The notes: a model not told the origin generated them from the sequence alone. Shown: positions 1-8,983, numbered from the stretch's first letter. The stretch: DNA of 9,657 nt from Candidatus Eiseniibacteriota bacterium (GCA_030609605.1 JAUWBY010000069.1:1-9657); one strand, 5' to 3'. Numbers and translations are program-made.

Positions 1-1852
<1,852 letters not shown>

Positions 1853-1920
1853 ATCCAGAGCTGTTCAGGCGGGACAACGGGATCAGAGCGTAGGCCAACG
1901 GATTGCAGGCAGGGGAGAAG

Positions 1921-4149
1921 ATGGGAAAGTCTCTCGTAATAGTCGAGTCGAAGGCTAAGGCTAAGACGATAAGCAAGATCCTCGGCAGAGGGTACTCCGT
2001 CAAGGCGTCCGTAGGACACGTTCGTGACCTGCCAAAGAAGAAGATCGGCATCGACGTCGAGAACGGGTTTGCTCCAACCTACGTCACGATTCGCGGCAAG
2101 GCGAAGGTGCTCAAGGAGCTCAAAGATGCAGCGAAGAACGCCGACATGGTCTACCTGGCCTCGGATTTCGACCGGGAGGGAGAGGCGATCGCCTGGCACA
2201 TCGCCCAATATCTCAAGCTGCCGGAGGGAAAGACGAGACGCGTTGTTTTCAACGAGATAACGAAGTCCGCGATTCTGACCGCAATCAAACAGCCCGGCGC
2301 CATCGATATGAACAAGGTGGACGCGCAGCAGGCGCGCCGCGTGATGGACCGCCTGGTAGGATACGAAGTGAGTCCGGTTCTCTGGAGGACCATCTACTAT
2401 GGGCTCTCCGCCGGACGCGTCCAGTCGGTTGCCCTGAGACTCATCTGTGAGCGCGAGACGGAGATAGAGGCGTTTGATCCGATCGAGTTCTGGACGGTCG
2501 ACGCGGTCTTCGCAAACACGGCTGGCGTTGAGATAGAGGCTCGGCTCGAACGCATAGACGGCAAGAAAGTAGAGATCAGCGACGGCGAGCGGGCAGGCGC
2601 CATAGTTGCGACGCTTGAGGGAAGGGACTTCGCAGTCTCGTCCCTCAAGAAGCGCGTGCGCAAGGTCAAACCGCTTCCGCCCTTTATTACGAGTACTCTT
2701 CAGCGTGAGGCGGCAAACAGGCTCAGGTTCTCATCGAAGAAGACGATGATGCTGGCGCAGCAGCTCTATGAGGGGCTGCCCATCTCAGACAATGGCGAGA
2801 ACGTCGGCCTCATCACCTACATGCGAACCGACTCGACCAGGATGGCGGATGAAGCCATATCGGACGCCCGCGACCATATCTCGGCATCGTTCGGAAAGAA
2901 CTACCTTTCGGACAAGGAACGACGATTCAAGGCACACAAGAAAGCGCAGGATGCGCACGAGGCCATTCGGCCGACCTCTGTAGAATTCACCCCGGACTCG
3001 CTCCATGCGCACCTGTCCGTGGACCAGCTCCGACTCTACAAATTGATCTGGCAGCGGTTCGTGGCCACACAGATGGCGGAGGCGATCTACGAGAACACGA
3101 CCGTCGACATCGAGTCCAAGGGACACGTGTTCCGCGCCACTGGATCGGTCGTGCGCTTCGCGGGCTGGACGGCGGCCTATCCCCTGATCCGAAAGGACGT
3201 CAGGGAGCTTCCGCAGCTCAAGGAGGGGGAGGAGCTTTCGCTCATGGCGATGACGCCGAATCAGCACTTCACGAAGCCCCCACCGCGCTACTCGGAAGCG
3301 TCGCTCATCAAGGAACTCGAATCCAATGGGATAGGCAGACCAAGCACGTACGCGGCGATCATCGATACCCTGAAGCGGCGCAAGTACGTTGCGGTCGAGA
3401 AGCGTCAGTTCAAGCCCACCGAGCTTGGACGAACTGTGTGGGGTCTTCTTGGGAAGGCCTTTCCGAACATCTTCAACGTCGAGTTCACCGCCGGAATGGA
3501 GGATGAGCTGGATCGGATTGAAACGGGCGAAGACACCTGGATCAAGGTCGTAGGCGATTTCTACCGCCCCTTCCGCTCTCAACTCGACAAGGTTGAAGGA
3601 CAGACAGCGGATCTCAAACAATCGCTCATCAAGGAGACGAACGAGCACTGCGAGAAGTGCGGCTCTGTAATGGTAGAGAAATGGGGGCGCAACGGCCGTT
3701 TTCTGGCTTGTTCCACCTACCCGAAGTGCAAGTTCACCTCACCGCTGAAGGGGGAGGAACCTCCCGAGTTCGACATAAGGTGCGACCAGTGCAAGGCGCC
3801 GATGGTTGTGAAGCACGGACGCTTTGGTGAATTCCTTGGATGTTCGAAATACCCCGAGTGCAAGAACACGATGCCTCTTCCAACCGGCGTCTCCTGCCCT
3901 CAGGATGATTGCCCCGGTCTCTTGGTGCAGCGTCGTACGAAAAGGGGACGCGTCTTCTATGGGTGCAGCATGTACCCCCAGTGCTCGTACGCCATATGGG
4001 ACAAGCCGGTACCCGTGACCTGCCCCTCCTGCCAGACCAGCTTCATGGTTGAGAAGAAGCCGAAGGGCGGAGACAAGGAACTCCTGTGTCTGGAGTGCGG
4101 GGAGCGCATGCTGCCCGGCTCGGAGGGCGTCGGGGATGAACCGAGCTGA
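1921..4149 (+). CDS. topA: DNA topoisomerase I (type IA), 742 aa, with four C-terminal Cys4 modules
   Basis: Relaxes negative supercoils by transient single-strand cleavage through a 5'-phosphotyrosine link. The ATG at 1921 is preferred over an upstream in-frame TTG at 1903 because AGGGGAG (1911-1917) sits just before it and the protein then begins with the usual VIVESKAKAKTI strand. The toprim domain shows E9 and the DxDxE acid cluster D82, D84, E86 (SDFDREGEAIAWH). The catalytic tyrosine is Y300 in GLITYMRTDSTR. SNGIGRPSTYAAII follows, as usual. The C-terminus holds three topoisomerase zinc modules starting near C577, C621 and C659 (each ending CSxYPxC or similar), then a degenerate CxxC...CxxC module at C701/C704 and C723/C726. 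Family members commonly have ESPAKA where this has ESKAKA. The last 14 bases overlap the recombinase gene, implying translational coupling; a 68-base gap to secA shows no obvious terminator. Confidence 0.98.
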   Translation: MGKSLVIVESKAKAKTISKILGRGYSVKASVGHVRDLPKKKIGIDVENGFAPTYVTIRGKAKVLKELKDAAKNADMVYLASDFDREGEAIAWHIAQYLKLPEGKTRRVVFNEITKSAILTAIKQPGAIDMNKVDAQQARRVMDRLVGYEVSPVLWRTIYYGLSAGRVQSVALRLICERETEIEAFDPIEFWTVDAVFANTAGVEIEARLERIDGKKVEISDGERAGAIVATLEGRDFAVSSLKKRVRKVKPLPPFITSTLQREAANRLRFSSKKTMMLAQQLYEGLPISDNGENVGLITYMRTDSTRMADEAISDARDHISASFGKNYLSDKERRFKAHKKAQDAHEAIRPTSVEFTPDSLHAHLSVDQLRLYKLIWQRFVATQMAEAIYENTTVDIESKGHVFRATGSVVRFAGWTAAYPLIRKDVRELPQLKEGEELSLMAMTPNQHFTKPPPRYSEASLIKELESNGIGRPSTYAAIIDTLKRRKYVAVEKRQFKPTELGRTVWGLLGKAFPNIFNVEFTAGMEDELDRIETGEDTWIKVVGDFYRPFRSQLDKVEGQTADLKQSLIKETNEHCEKCGSVMVEKWGRNGRFLACSTYPKCKFTSPLKGEEPPEFDIRCDQCKAPMVVKHGRFGEFLGCSKYPECKNTMPLPTGVSCPQDDCPGLLVQRRTKRGRVFYGCSMYPQCSYAIWDKPVPVTCPSCQTSFMVEKKPKGGDKELLCLECGERMLPGSEGVGDEPS

Positions 4150-5083
4150 GACGAAGGTCGCCACAGGCCGGAAGCGCTGCCGGAAGGCCAGACGTCTTGA
4201 GCTCCTTCTGGCTGATTTTCTGACATCGCTCGAACAGCGCAACCTTTCCAAGCATACGATCGCTGCGTACCATCGCGACGTCGTCCAATTTCTGGAGTTC
4301 CTCGCGGAGATAACCCACAATGACGAACCGACCACGGAAGATCTGAAACCCCGCGTGGTGAGACGGTTTGTGTCGTTCATGACGGCTTCCCGATTCGCCA
4401 GGCGTTCCGTTCGCCGCAAACTGGCGTCCGTGCGAGCGTTCACGCGGTTTCTGACCTCCCGAGAGTATCTATCGGCCGACCCAACCGCAGGTATCTCCGC
4501 TCCCAAGGTGATGAAGAGGCTCCCTGTATTCCTAAGCGAGCGCGAGATGAGCCTCCTCTTCATCGTTCCCCCCGAACCCAGCATCACTGAGTTGAGAGAC
4601 AGGGCGGTTCTCGAAACGCTCTATGGAACCGGCATACGCCTCTCCGAACTGGTAGCGCTGAGGGCAGGCGACGTCGACCACCACGGCGCCACGCTGCGAG
4701 TAATGGGAAAGGGGCGAAAGGAACGCATCGTCCCGATCGGACGGGCAGCTGGTAACGCCATCCGCGAGTACCTGGCGTCGAGGGAAGGAAAGCCGCGGGC
4801 TTTTCGAGACCCTCTCTTTGAAGGAAGGAAAGGTAGGGCTGTGAGCGCGCGGACGGTGCAACGACTGGTGAAGAGGAGGCTGGCGGAGGTGTCGGAGATA
4901 CGCCGCTTGAGCCCCCACGTACTCCGCCATACGTTCGCGACGCATATGCTGAATGCCGGTGCGGACCTCCGAGCGGTGCAGGAGCTCCTTGGACACGCAA
5001 GCCTGTCCAGTACCCAGATATATACTCACGTGACAACGGAGCGACTGAAAGAGGTCTACCGCAAAGCACACCCGAGAGCTTGA
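4136..5083 (+). CDS. xerC: Tyrosine recombinase of the XerC/XerD type, 315 aa
   Basis: Site-specific recombinase expected to resolve chromosome dimers at dif with a partner Xer protein at the FtsK septal complex. The complete catalytic set is present: R168 (GTGIRLSEL), K192 (MGKGRKER, 24 residues after the Arg as in XerD), H261 and R264 (SPHVLRHTFATHML), H287 (LLGHASL) and nucleophile Y296 (QIYTHVT). The N-terminal SAM-like core-binding domain is visible (FLTSLEQRNLSKHTIAAYHRDV). The ATG at 4136 has GGAGG at 4122-4126 nine bases upstream. The frame continues upstream within topA, but that part would be an Arg/Cys-rich extension inside another gene, so a longer start is unlikely. Length is slightly above the usual 295-305 because of a basic N-terminal tail. 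The link to topA matches the topA-(trmFO)-xerC-hslVU order known in Firmicutes and favours XerC over XerD, but sequence alone does not settle this. No hslV follows. Confidence 0.93.
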   Translation: MNRAETKVATGRKRCRKARRLELLLADFLTSLEQRNLSKHTIAAYHRDVVQFLEFLAEITHNDEPTTEDLKPRVVRRFVSFMTASRFARRSVRRKLASVRAFTRFLTSREYLSADPTAGISAPKVMKRLPVFLSEREMSLLFIVPPEPSITELRDRAVLETLYGTGIRLSELVALRAGDVDHHGATLRVMGKGRKERIVPIGRAAGNAIREYLASREGKPRAFRDPLFEGRKGRAVSARTVQRLVKRRLAEVSEIRRLSPHVLRHTFATHMLNAGADLRAVQELLGHASLSSTQIYTHVTTERLKEVYRKAHPRA

Positions 5084-5088
5084 TGTTC

Positions 5089-5117
5089 GTGACCTTGTCA
5101 CCGGCACCGAGTACAAT
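5089..5117 (+). promoter_or_regulatory. Candidate sigma70-type promoter with an overlapping inverted repeat, upstream of argF
   Basis: GTGACC (5089-5094, four of six matches to TTGACA) lies exactly 17 bases before TACAAT (5112-5117, five of six matches to TATAAT), just after the recombinase stop. The -35 overlaps a perfect short palindrome, GTGAC-CTT-GTCAC (5089-5101), which could be an operator half-site pair or chance. It does not resemble the AT-rich ArgR box. Initiation would be expected near 5124. Support is from pattern only. Confidence 0.35.
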
Positions 5118-5142
5118 ATGGAAGACCATGCGGAGGATGGAG

Positions 5143-5226
5143 GTGACTCGTAACGTTCTATGTACTGCCTCACGGACGCTGCGGTCCAACGAACACGTGC
5201 GACACACAGAATCGGACGGAGGATAG
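5143..5226 (+). CDS. Possible 27-codon leader reading frame before argF
   Basis: GTG at 5143 is preceded by GGAGG (5132-5136) at a six-base spacing, a good translation start. It runs 27 codons to TAG at 5224-5226, leaving one base before the argF ATG at 5228; the argF ribosome binding site (GGAGG, 5218-5222) lies inside its last codons. Ribosomes ending here would therefore be placed on the argF start. The peptide has Arg at positions 3, 11, 14 and 20 (codons CGT, CGG, CGG, CGA) but no Arg run, no signal and no family I recognise. It may be a leader peptide that couples or tunes argF translation, or the relic of a deleted gene, or chance. Nothing shows that it is translated beyond the start signals. 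Confidence 0.25.
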   Translation: MTRNVLCTASRTLRSNEHVRHTESDGG

Positions 5227-5227
5227 A

Positions 5228-6127
5228 ATGCAGGATTTCATTTCGATAGCGGATATCGATCGCGGCAAGATGGATGAACTCTTGGGTCTTGCGGCGGAAC
5301 TCAAGAGAGAGAGCGGTCAAAGAAACGATCTCTCGGGGAAGACGGTCGCTCTCATATTCCACAAACCATCTCTCAGAACAAGGGTGAGCTTCGAAGTGGG
5401 AGTGGTGGAGTTGGGAGCGCACCCGATGTACGTTACAGATGCAGAGATCAAGATGGGGCAGAGGGAATCAACCCACGACATCGGAAAGGTTCTCTCACGG
5501 TACGTGCACGGAATCATGATCCGCACCTTCGCACACTCCAATTGCACTGAACTGGCGGCGGCTGCCGACATCCCGGTGATCAACGGGCTGACTGATCTGA
5601 ACCACCCCTGCCAGATCATGGGCGACATACTGACGTGCATCGAGCACGGCAAGAGCATGGACAACAGCGTGATCGCCTTCATCGGAGACGGCAACAACGT
5701 CGCCAACTCCTGGGTGAATGCGGCCGGAAACATGCCTTTCGGACTCAGGATCGGCGGGCCTTCCGGATATGCGCCAAACGAGACGCTGCTTGAGGCCGCC
5801 CGCGCCAAGGGCGCCAACATCAAGCTCATAACCGATCCGGTTGAGGCCGTCACCGGAGCCGACGTCATCTACACCGATGTCTGGACGAGCATGGGACAGG
5901 AGGATGATACGGCTGAGCGGCGACGCCGGTTCCAACCGTATCAGGTGAACGCCGACCTGGTAGGCCACGCGAAAGACGATGTCATCGTACTTCATTGTCT
6001 ACCGGCCCACAGGGGCGACGAGATCACCGACGAGGTAATGGACGGATCCCACTCCGTAGTGTTCGACCAGGCTGAGAACAGACTGCACGCACAGAAGGCG
6101 ATCATGGTCGACCTTATGGGGAAATAG
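5228..6127 (+). CDS. argF: Ornithine carbamoyltransferase, 299 aa
   Basis: Catalyses ornithine + carbamoyl phosphate to citrulline in cytosolic arginine biosynthesis. The carbamoyl-phosphate loop is S48-L-R-T-R52 in FHKPSLRTRVSFEVG, in place of the more usual STRTR. H126-P-C-Q129 (LNHPCQIMGD) completes the carbamoyl-phosphate site. The ornithine side is shown by D217VWTSMG223 and by H256-C-L-P259, whose cysteine is typical of ornithine rather than aspartate carbamoyltransferases. Length fits the family (about 300-335). Start ATG 5228 has GGAGG at 5218-5222. N-acetyl- or N-succinylornithine carbamoyltransferases are relatives; the DxWxSMG and HCLP motifs favour the ornithine enzyme, but substrate was not tested. 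No other arg gene is in the window, so it is not in an arg cluster here. It probably has its own promoter in the preceding 144-base gap. Confidence 0.95.
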   Translation: MQDFISIADIDRGKMDELLGLAAELKRESGQRNDLSGKTVALIFHKPSLRTRVSFEVGVVELGAHPMYVTDAEIKMGQRESTHDIGKVLSRYVHGIMIRTFAHSNCTELAAAADIPVINGLTDLNHPCQIMGDILTCIEHGKSMDNSVIAFIGDGNNVANSWVNAAGNMPFGLRIGGPSGYAPNETLLEAARAKGANIKLITDPVEAVTGADVIYTDVWTSMGQEDDTAERRRRFQPYQVNADLVGHAKDDVIVLHCLPAHRGDEITDEVMDGSHSVVFDQAENRLHAQKAIMVDLMGK

Positions 6128-6198
6128 GCAGACGGAAGATGCTCATGGTCGACCAGAACTCATGATCGACCTCACGGGAGAGCAGGCAGATGAAGATT
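6102..6198 (+). repeat. Imperfect duplication of the argF tail plus three copies of TCATGRTCGACC
   Basis: The 12-mer TCATGGTCGACC at 6102-6113 (last codons of argF) recurs exactly at 6143-6154, and as TCATGATCGACC at 6160-6171. Beyond the core, 6103-6138 and 6161-6195 align at a 58-base offset with roughly three quarters identity, covering the end of argF, its stop region and the AGGCAGA...GAAGAT stretch that becomes the start of the next gene. The middle copy sits in a perfect 10-base palindrome, TGGTCGACCA (6146-6155). This looks like an old local tandem duplication. The 62 bases between the argF stop and the lipoprotein start consist almost wholly of it. Confidence 0.6.
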
Positions 6199-6978
6199 CG
6201 GTGTGGTCAATTCGCACAGGTGACTGTCGCCATCATCGCAGGCGCCACGATCTGGGGATGCGCGAGGTCCGATCTTCCCCCGGGTGGACCTCCTGACACG
6301 ACGCCGCCGGAGGTCATCTCTTCACAGCCCCTAGCGGGCGCGCTCCTGGTGGAACCCTCAGCTGCGATCGAGATACGCTTCAGCGAGGAGATGGACCGAC
6401 GCTCCGTCGAGAAGGCATTCTCTGTGACACCGGACATCGAGTTCAGGAATCTCCGTTGGCATGGGACCGCACTCGAGGCGCGCCCGGCCACCGGCTTCTC
6501 CGACGTTACTACGTACATCGTGCGGGTCACTGAGAGCGCAACCGACTTCCACGGCGTGGCCATGGGCGTGCCGTTCGAGTTCGCTTTCTCGACAGGCGAA
6601 GCCATCGACGATGCCTGGATAGGAGGACGTGTGATTCTTACGGGAGAGGGAGTCTCCGGCGTCACGGTCTGGGCCTGCCGGGACATCCCGCAACCGGATT
6701 CATCCGGAGCCTATTCACGTTGCGAATATGAGGCTCTCACGAGCGACGGTGGCGCATTCCTTATCGCCCACGTCAAGCCTAGCGAAGAACCGTATTCGAT
6801 GCTGGCCTTCATCGACACAGACCTTGATGGACTCTATGTGCCGGGCGAAGAGACCGGGGGCATCTTCGAGTCAGGAGCGCTCGTCAGCGCCTCGGGTGAC
6901 AGCGTCGGAGACTTGGACCTCCCCCTGGAGCTTCCTCTCACAGATGAAGAACATCCTCACGATGCAACCGGAGAATAG
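6190..6978 (+). CDS. Predicted outer-membrane lipoprotein with Big_5-type Ig-like domain, 262 aa
   Basis: Function unknown. The N-terminus is a type II signal: basic start (MKIR), hydrophobic stretch at about 8-22 (VTVAIIAGATIW) and a cysteine at C24 in IWGC. Trp at the -2 position is unusual for a lipobox. A25 at +2 gives no inner-membrane retention signal. A short linker PGGPPDTTPPEV (about 31-42) leads to an Ig-like domain of the SbsA/Big_5 type (about 36-136) with the signature FSEEMD at 64-69 and FEFAFSTG at the end. The same lipid-anchor, PxGGPxDTTPP, Ig-domain arrangement is known from Bacteroidetes-type lipoproteins. The C-terminal part (about 143-250) looks like a beta-sandwich resembling carboxypeptidase regulatory domains, with a possible calcium loop at D209-T-D-L-D-G214. 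ATG 6190 follows GGGAG (6176-6180). It ends 14 bases before dapF, so it may be cotranscribed with the dap genes without a clear functional link. Confidence 0.8.
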   Translation: MKIRCGQFAQVTVAIIAGATIWGCARSDLPPGGPPDTTPPEVISSQPLAGALLVEPSAAIEIRFSEEMDRRSVEKAFSVTPDIEFRNLRWHGTALEARPATGFSDVTTYIVRVTESATDFHGVAMGVPFEFAFSTGEAIDDAWIGGRVILTGEGVSGVTVWACRDIPQPDSSGAYSRCEYEALTSDGGAFLIAHVKPSEEPYSMLAFIDTDLDGLYVPGEETGGIFESGALVSASGDSVGDLDLPLELPLTDEEHPHDATGE

Positions 6979-6992
6979 AGCAGGGGGAACAC

Positions 6993-7811
6993 GTGGAGCT
7001 TGAGTTCGCGAAAATGAGCGGGGCAGGCAACGACTTCATCGTCATCGATAACCGGAGACGGGCAATTGGCCGTGATGTCAGAGAGCTTACAAAGCAGCTC
7101 TGCCGGAGGAGGATGTCGATCGGGGCGGATGGCCTGATTCTGCTCGGCGAAAGCCGGGACCACGGATTCCGGATGAGATACTTCAATGCAGATGGCAGCG
7201 AAGCAGACATGTGCGGCAACGGCGGCCGCTGCGTCGCGCGATTCGCGAGCGAACTCGGAATCACCGGGCGAAAGATGCAGTTCGAGAGCAGCGCAGGACT
7301 TCATAGCGCCGAGGTTCACGAGGACGGCAGCGTCACACTGATGCTGCCCGACCCACGCGCGATCATCATGGACACGACGCTCCTCCTCGACGGCGAGACT
7401 CTGACACTGTACAGAGTCAATACGGGAGTGCCGCACGCCGTGATCGAGGTCCCGGATGTGGAGACCTATCCTGTTTTTGAACGGGGACGCTTCGTCAGGT
7501 ACCACTCCACATTCGCCCCCGAAGGGACAAATGTGGACTTCGTCACATTGAAGCCCGACGACACGCTGAGACTGCGCACTTACGAGCGTGGTGTCGAGGA
7601 TGAGACGCTCGCCTGCGGGACCGGAGCTGTCGCCACAGCGCTTATGATGGCGGCGCTCAACAAGGCCACGTCGCCTGCGGTTGTGATGACCCAGGGAGGG
7701 GAACCTCTCACCATCCGCTTCTACATGAGCGAGCATGGCTTCTGCGATGTGTCGCTCTCCGGCGACGCGCGTATCATCTACTGGGGCAAGCTCCAACTCT
7801 CGGAGGATTAG
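6993..7811 (+). CDS. dapF: Diaminopimelate epimerase, 272 aa
   Basis: Converts LL- to meso-diaminopimelate, the precursor of lysine and of the peptidoglycan cross-link, by a cofactor-free two-base mechanism in the cytosol. Both catalytic cysteines are visible: C74 in MCGNGGRC and C208 in ACGTGA. Other family marks are SGAGNDFIVID at 9-19, FNADGSEADMCG at 64-75, NTGVPHAV at 143-150 and the ERGVEDETLACGTG block. Length matches the usual 270-280. Start is GTG at 6993, with AGGGGGA at 6982-6988 upstream; the next in-frame ATG (residue 8) would cut the first strand. It is separated from dapA by only two bases, so the two are surely cotranscribed. dapB, dapD/dapL and lysA are not in the window. Confidence 0.97.
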   Translation: MELEFAKMSGAGNDFIVIDNRRRAIGRDVRELTKQLCRRRMSIGADGLILLGESRDHGFRMRYFNADGSEADMCGNGGRCVARFASELGITGRKMQFESSAGLHSAEVHEDGSVTLMLPDPRAIIMDTTLLLDGETLTLYRVNTGVPHAVIEVPDVETYPVFERGRFVRYHSTFAPEGTNVDFVTLKPDDTLRLRTYERGVEDETLACGTGAVATALMMAALNKATSPAVVMTQGGEPLTIRFYMSEHGFCDVSLSGDARIIYWGKLQLSED

Positions 7812-7813
7812 CA

Positions 7814-8689
7814 ATGTTCTCTGGATCGCTGGTGGCAATCGTCACGCCCATGAAGGACGGTTCGCTTGACGAGCTGTCACTCAGACGGATCCTGCGTCTG
7901 CACAGGGACGCAGGCACCGATGGGATCGTACCCGCGGGATGTACCGGAGAAGCCGCAACGCTGAACGATAGCGAGCGTCTCCGTCTCATAGACATCTGTC
8001 TCGAGGAGGTCGGTGATTCGATGCATGTCATACCGGGCACCGGATCGAATTCGACCACGGAGACCATCAGGCTGACTGCAGCTGCACGGGCGGCAGGGGC
8101 TCATGGAGCTCTCATCATCACGCCCTACTACAACAAACCCACTCCGGAGGGACAGTACCGGCACTACAGCACCGTCGCAGAATCCGTCGACATCCCGATT
8201 GTGCTCTACAACGTGCCGGGACGAACCGGAACGAACATGCTGCCCGAAACAGTCGCCAGACTTTTCGAGGTGAGCAACATCGTTGCGATAAAGGAAGCCG
8301 CCGGGTCGGTGGACCAGGTGAGCGAGATCGTGGAACTCTGTGACATCACTGTGTTGTCCGGGGACGATCCGCAGACGCTTCCCATGATGGCTGTCGGAGC
8401 GACCGGCGTCGTGTCGGTCGCTGCCAATGTCGTTCCACGCCTGGTGCTTGAGATGGTGAACGCATGGCCCGCCAGTCCGAAGCGCGCCGCCGAGCTGCAT
8501 CACCGCCTGAGACCGATCGCGAAGGCGCTCTTTGTCGAATCCAACCCCGGTCCCGTGAAGTACGCCATGCACAGACTCGGTCTCATCGACAGCCCTGAGC
8601 TGAGGTCCCCGCTTGTGGTGCTGAGCTCAGAAGGAGCAGCGAAGATGGAGCGCGGGCTGGAACTTATGAGAGAAGCCATCCAGACGTGA
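7814..8689 (+). CDS. dapA: 4-hydroxy-tetrahydrodipicolinate synthase, 291 aa
   Basis: Condenses pyruvate with aspartate semialdehyde, the first committed step to DAP and lysine, via a Schiff base in a TIM barrel. The Schiff-base lysine is K160 in IVAIKEAAG. Y132 (LYNVPGRTG), Y106 (PYYNKP) and R137 match E. coli Y133, Y107 and R138 with a one-residue offset. The pyruvate-binding motif reads AGCTGEAATL, so Cys43 sits where E. coli has the proton-relay Thr44, while Thr44 here matches Thr45. Length (291 versus 292) and the GDD segment after the active site fit true DapA. KDG aldolase or N-acetylneuraminate lyase relatives are less likely given Y106, R137 and the dapF context. GGAGG at 7802-7806 lies seven bases before ATG 7814 and inside the end of dapF, so translation is coupled. 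Confidence 0.96.
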   Translation: MFSGSLVAIVTPMKDGSLDELSLRRILRLHRDAGTDGIVPAGCTGEAATLNDSERLRLIDICLEEVGDSMHVIPGTGSNSTTETIRLTAAARAAGAHGALIITPYYNKPTPEGQYRHYSTVAESVDIPIVLYNVPGRTGTNMLPETVARLFEVSNIVAIKEAAGSVDQVSEIVELCDITVLSGDDPQTLPMMAVGATGVVSVAANVVPRLVLEMVNAWPASPKRAAELHHRLRPIAKALFVESNPGPVKYAMHRLGLIDSPELRSPLVVLSSEGAAKMERGLELMREAIQT

Positions 8690-8701
8690 GAGGAGGCGGG
8701 A

Positions 8702-8890
8702 ATGCCGCTGGTTGAGATCTCGTTGATCGAAGGGCGGGACGCCGAAACGAAGAAGCGCATGATATCTGAGGTGACCGATGCGATCGTCCGTACGTCCGGC
8801 GCTCCCGCGGAGGTTGTTACGGTCATAATCCGCGACGTACCGGAAAGCGATTGGGGGAGTGGAGGGGTATCATATTCCCTCAAGAAGTAG
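8702..8890 (+). CDS. 4-oxalocrotonate tautomerase family protein, 62 aa
   Basis: A very small tautomerase-fold subunit (family members assemble as hexamers) with the N-terminal proline nucleophile P2, exposed after Met removal. Aligned to Pseudomonas putida 4-OT, the start PLVEISLIEGR matches PIAQIHILEGR, so Arg11 (mature numbering) is kept. Arg39, which activates the substrate carboxylate in 4-OT, aligns with Thr (EVVTVIIRDV); an Arg lies four residues later. Phe50 aligns with Trp (SDWGSGGV). These changes argue against assigning the catechol-pathway reaction; the substrate is unknown. AGGAGG at 8691-8696 precedes ATG 8702, which is 12 bases after dapA, so it is the last gene of dapF-dapA and is followed by terminator-like hairpins. 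A role connected with a keto or enamine intermediate near DapA is possible but is only inference. Confidence 0.9.
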   Translation: MPLVEISLIEGRDAETKKRMISEVTDAIVRTSGAPAEVVTVIIRDVPESDWGSGGVSYSLKK

Positions 8891-8923
8891 CGAGCCTCCA
8901 GCCATCTTGCCAACCCTCCCAAC

Positions 8924-8965
8924 TTAGGACTAGACAGATAGAGCATCTGTACCTAATCTGTTTTT
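8924..8965 (+). terminator. Weak hairpin with T-tract after the dap operon
   Basis: TTAGG (8924-8928) can pair with CCTAA (8952-8956) outside a perfect six-base stem, ACAGAT (8934-8939) with ATCTGT (8945-8950), loop AGAGC. T5 follows at 8961-8965, but four bases past the stem. ACAGAT can also pair with a second ATCTG/TGT copy at 8956-8961, directly abutting the T-tract. The stem is AU-rich, so it is a weak or accessory terminator at best. It begins 34 bases after the tautomerase stop. Confidence 0.4.
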
Positions 8966-8983
8966 GATGACTATGCGGTCGGC

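Noticed and set aside
2785..3648. Long open frame of 287 codons on the minus strand inside topA
   Set aside because: It is antisense to a complete, motif-rich topA. Its translation is Arg/Leu/Val-rich with no recognisable domain, typical of an antisense shadow in GC-rich DNA.
4049..4135. Extended N-terminus for the recombinase starting inside topA
   Set aside because: It would add 29 Arg/Cys-rich residues out of frame with topA zinc modules. The ATG at 4136 has a good GGAGG and gives a normal Xer length.
5095..5117. TTGTCA paired with TACAAT as a promoter
   Set aside because: The spacing is only 11 bases, too short for sigma70. The GTGACC hexamer at 17 bases is a better partner.
6957..7838. 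Minus-strand frame of 293 codons covering nearly all of dapF
   Set aside because: It mirrors dapF codon structure and shows no family signature or convincing start signal. dapF on the + strand has both catalytic cysteines.
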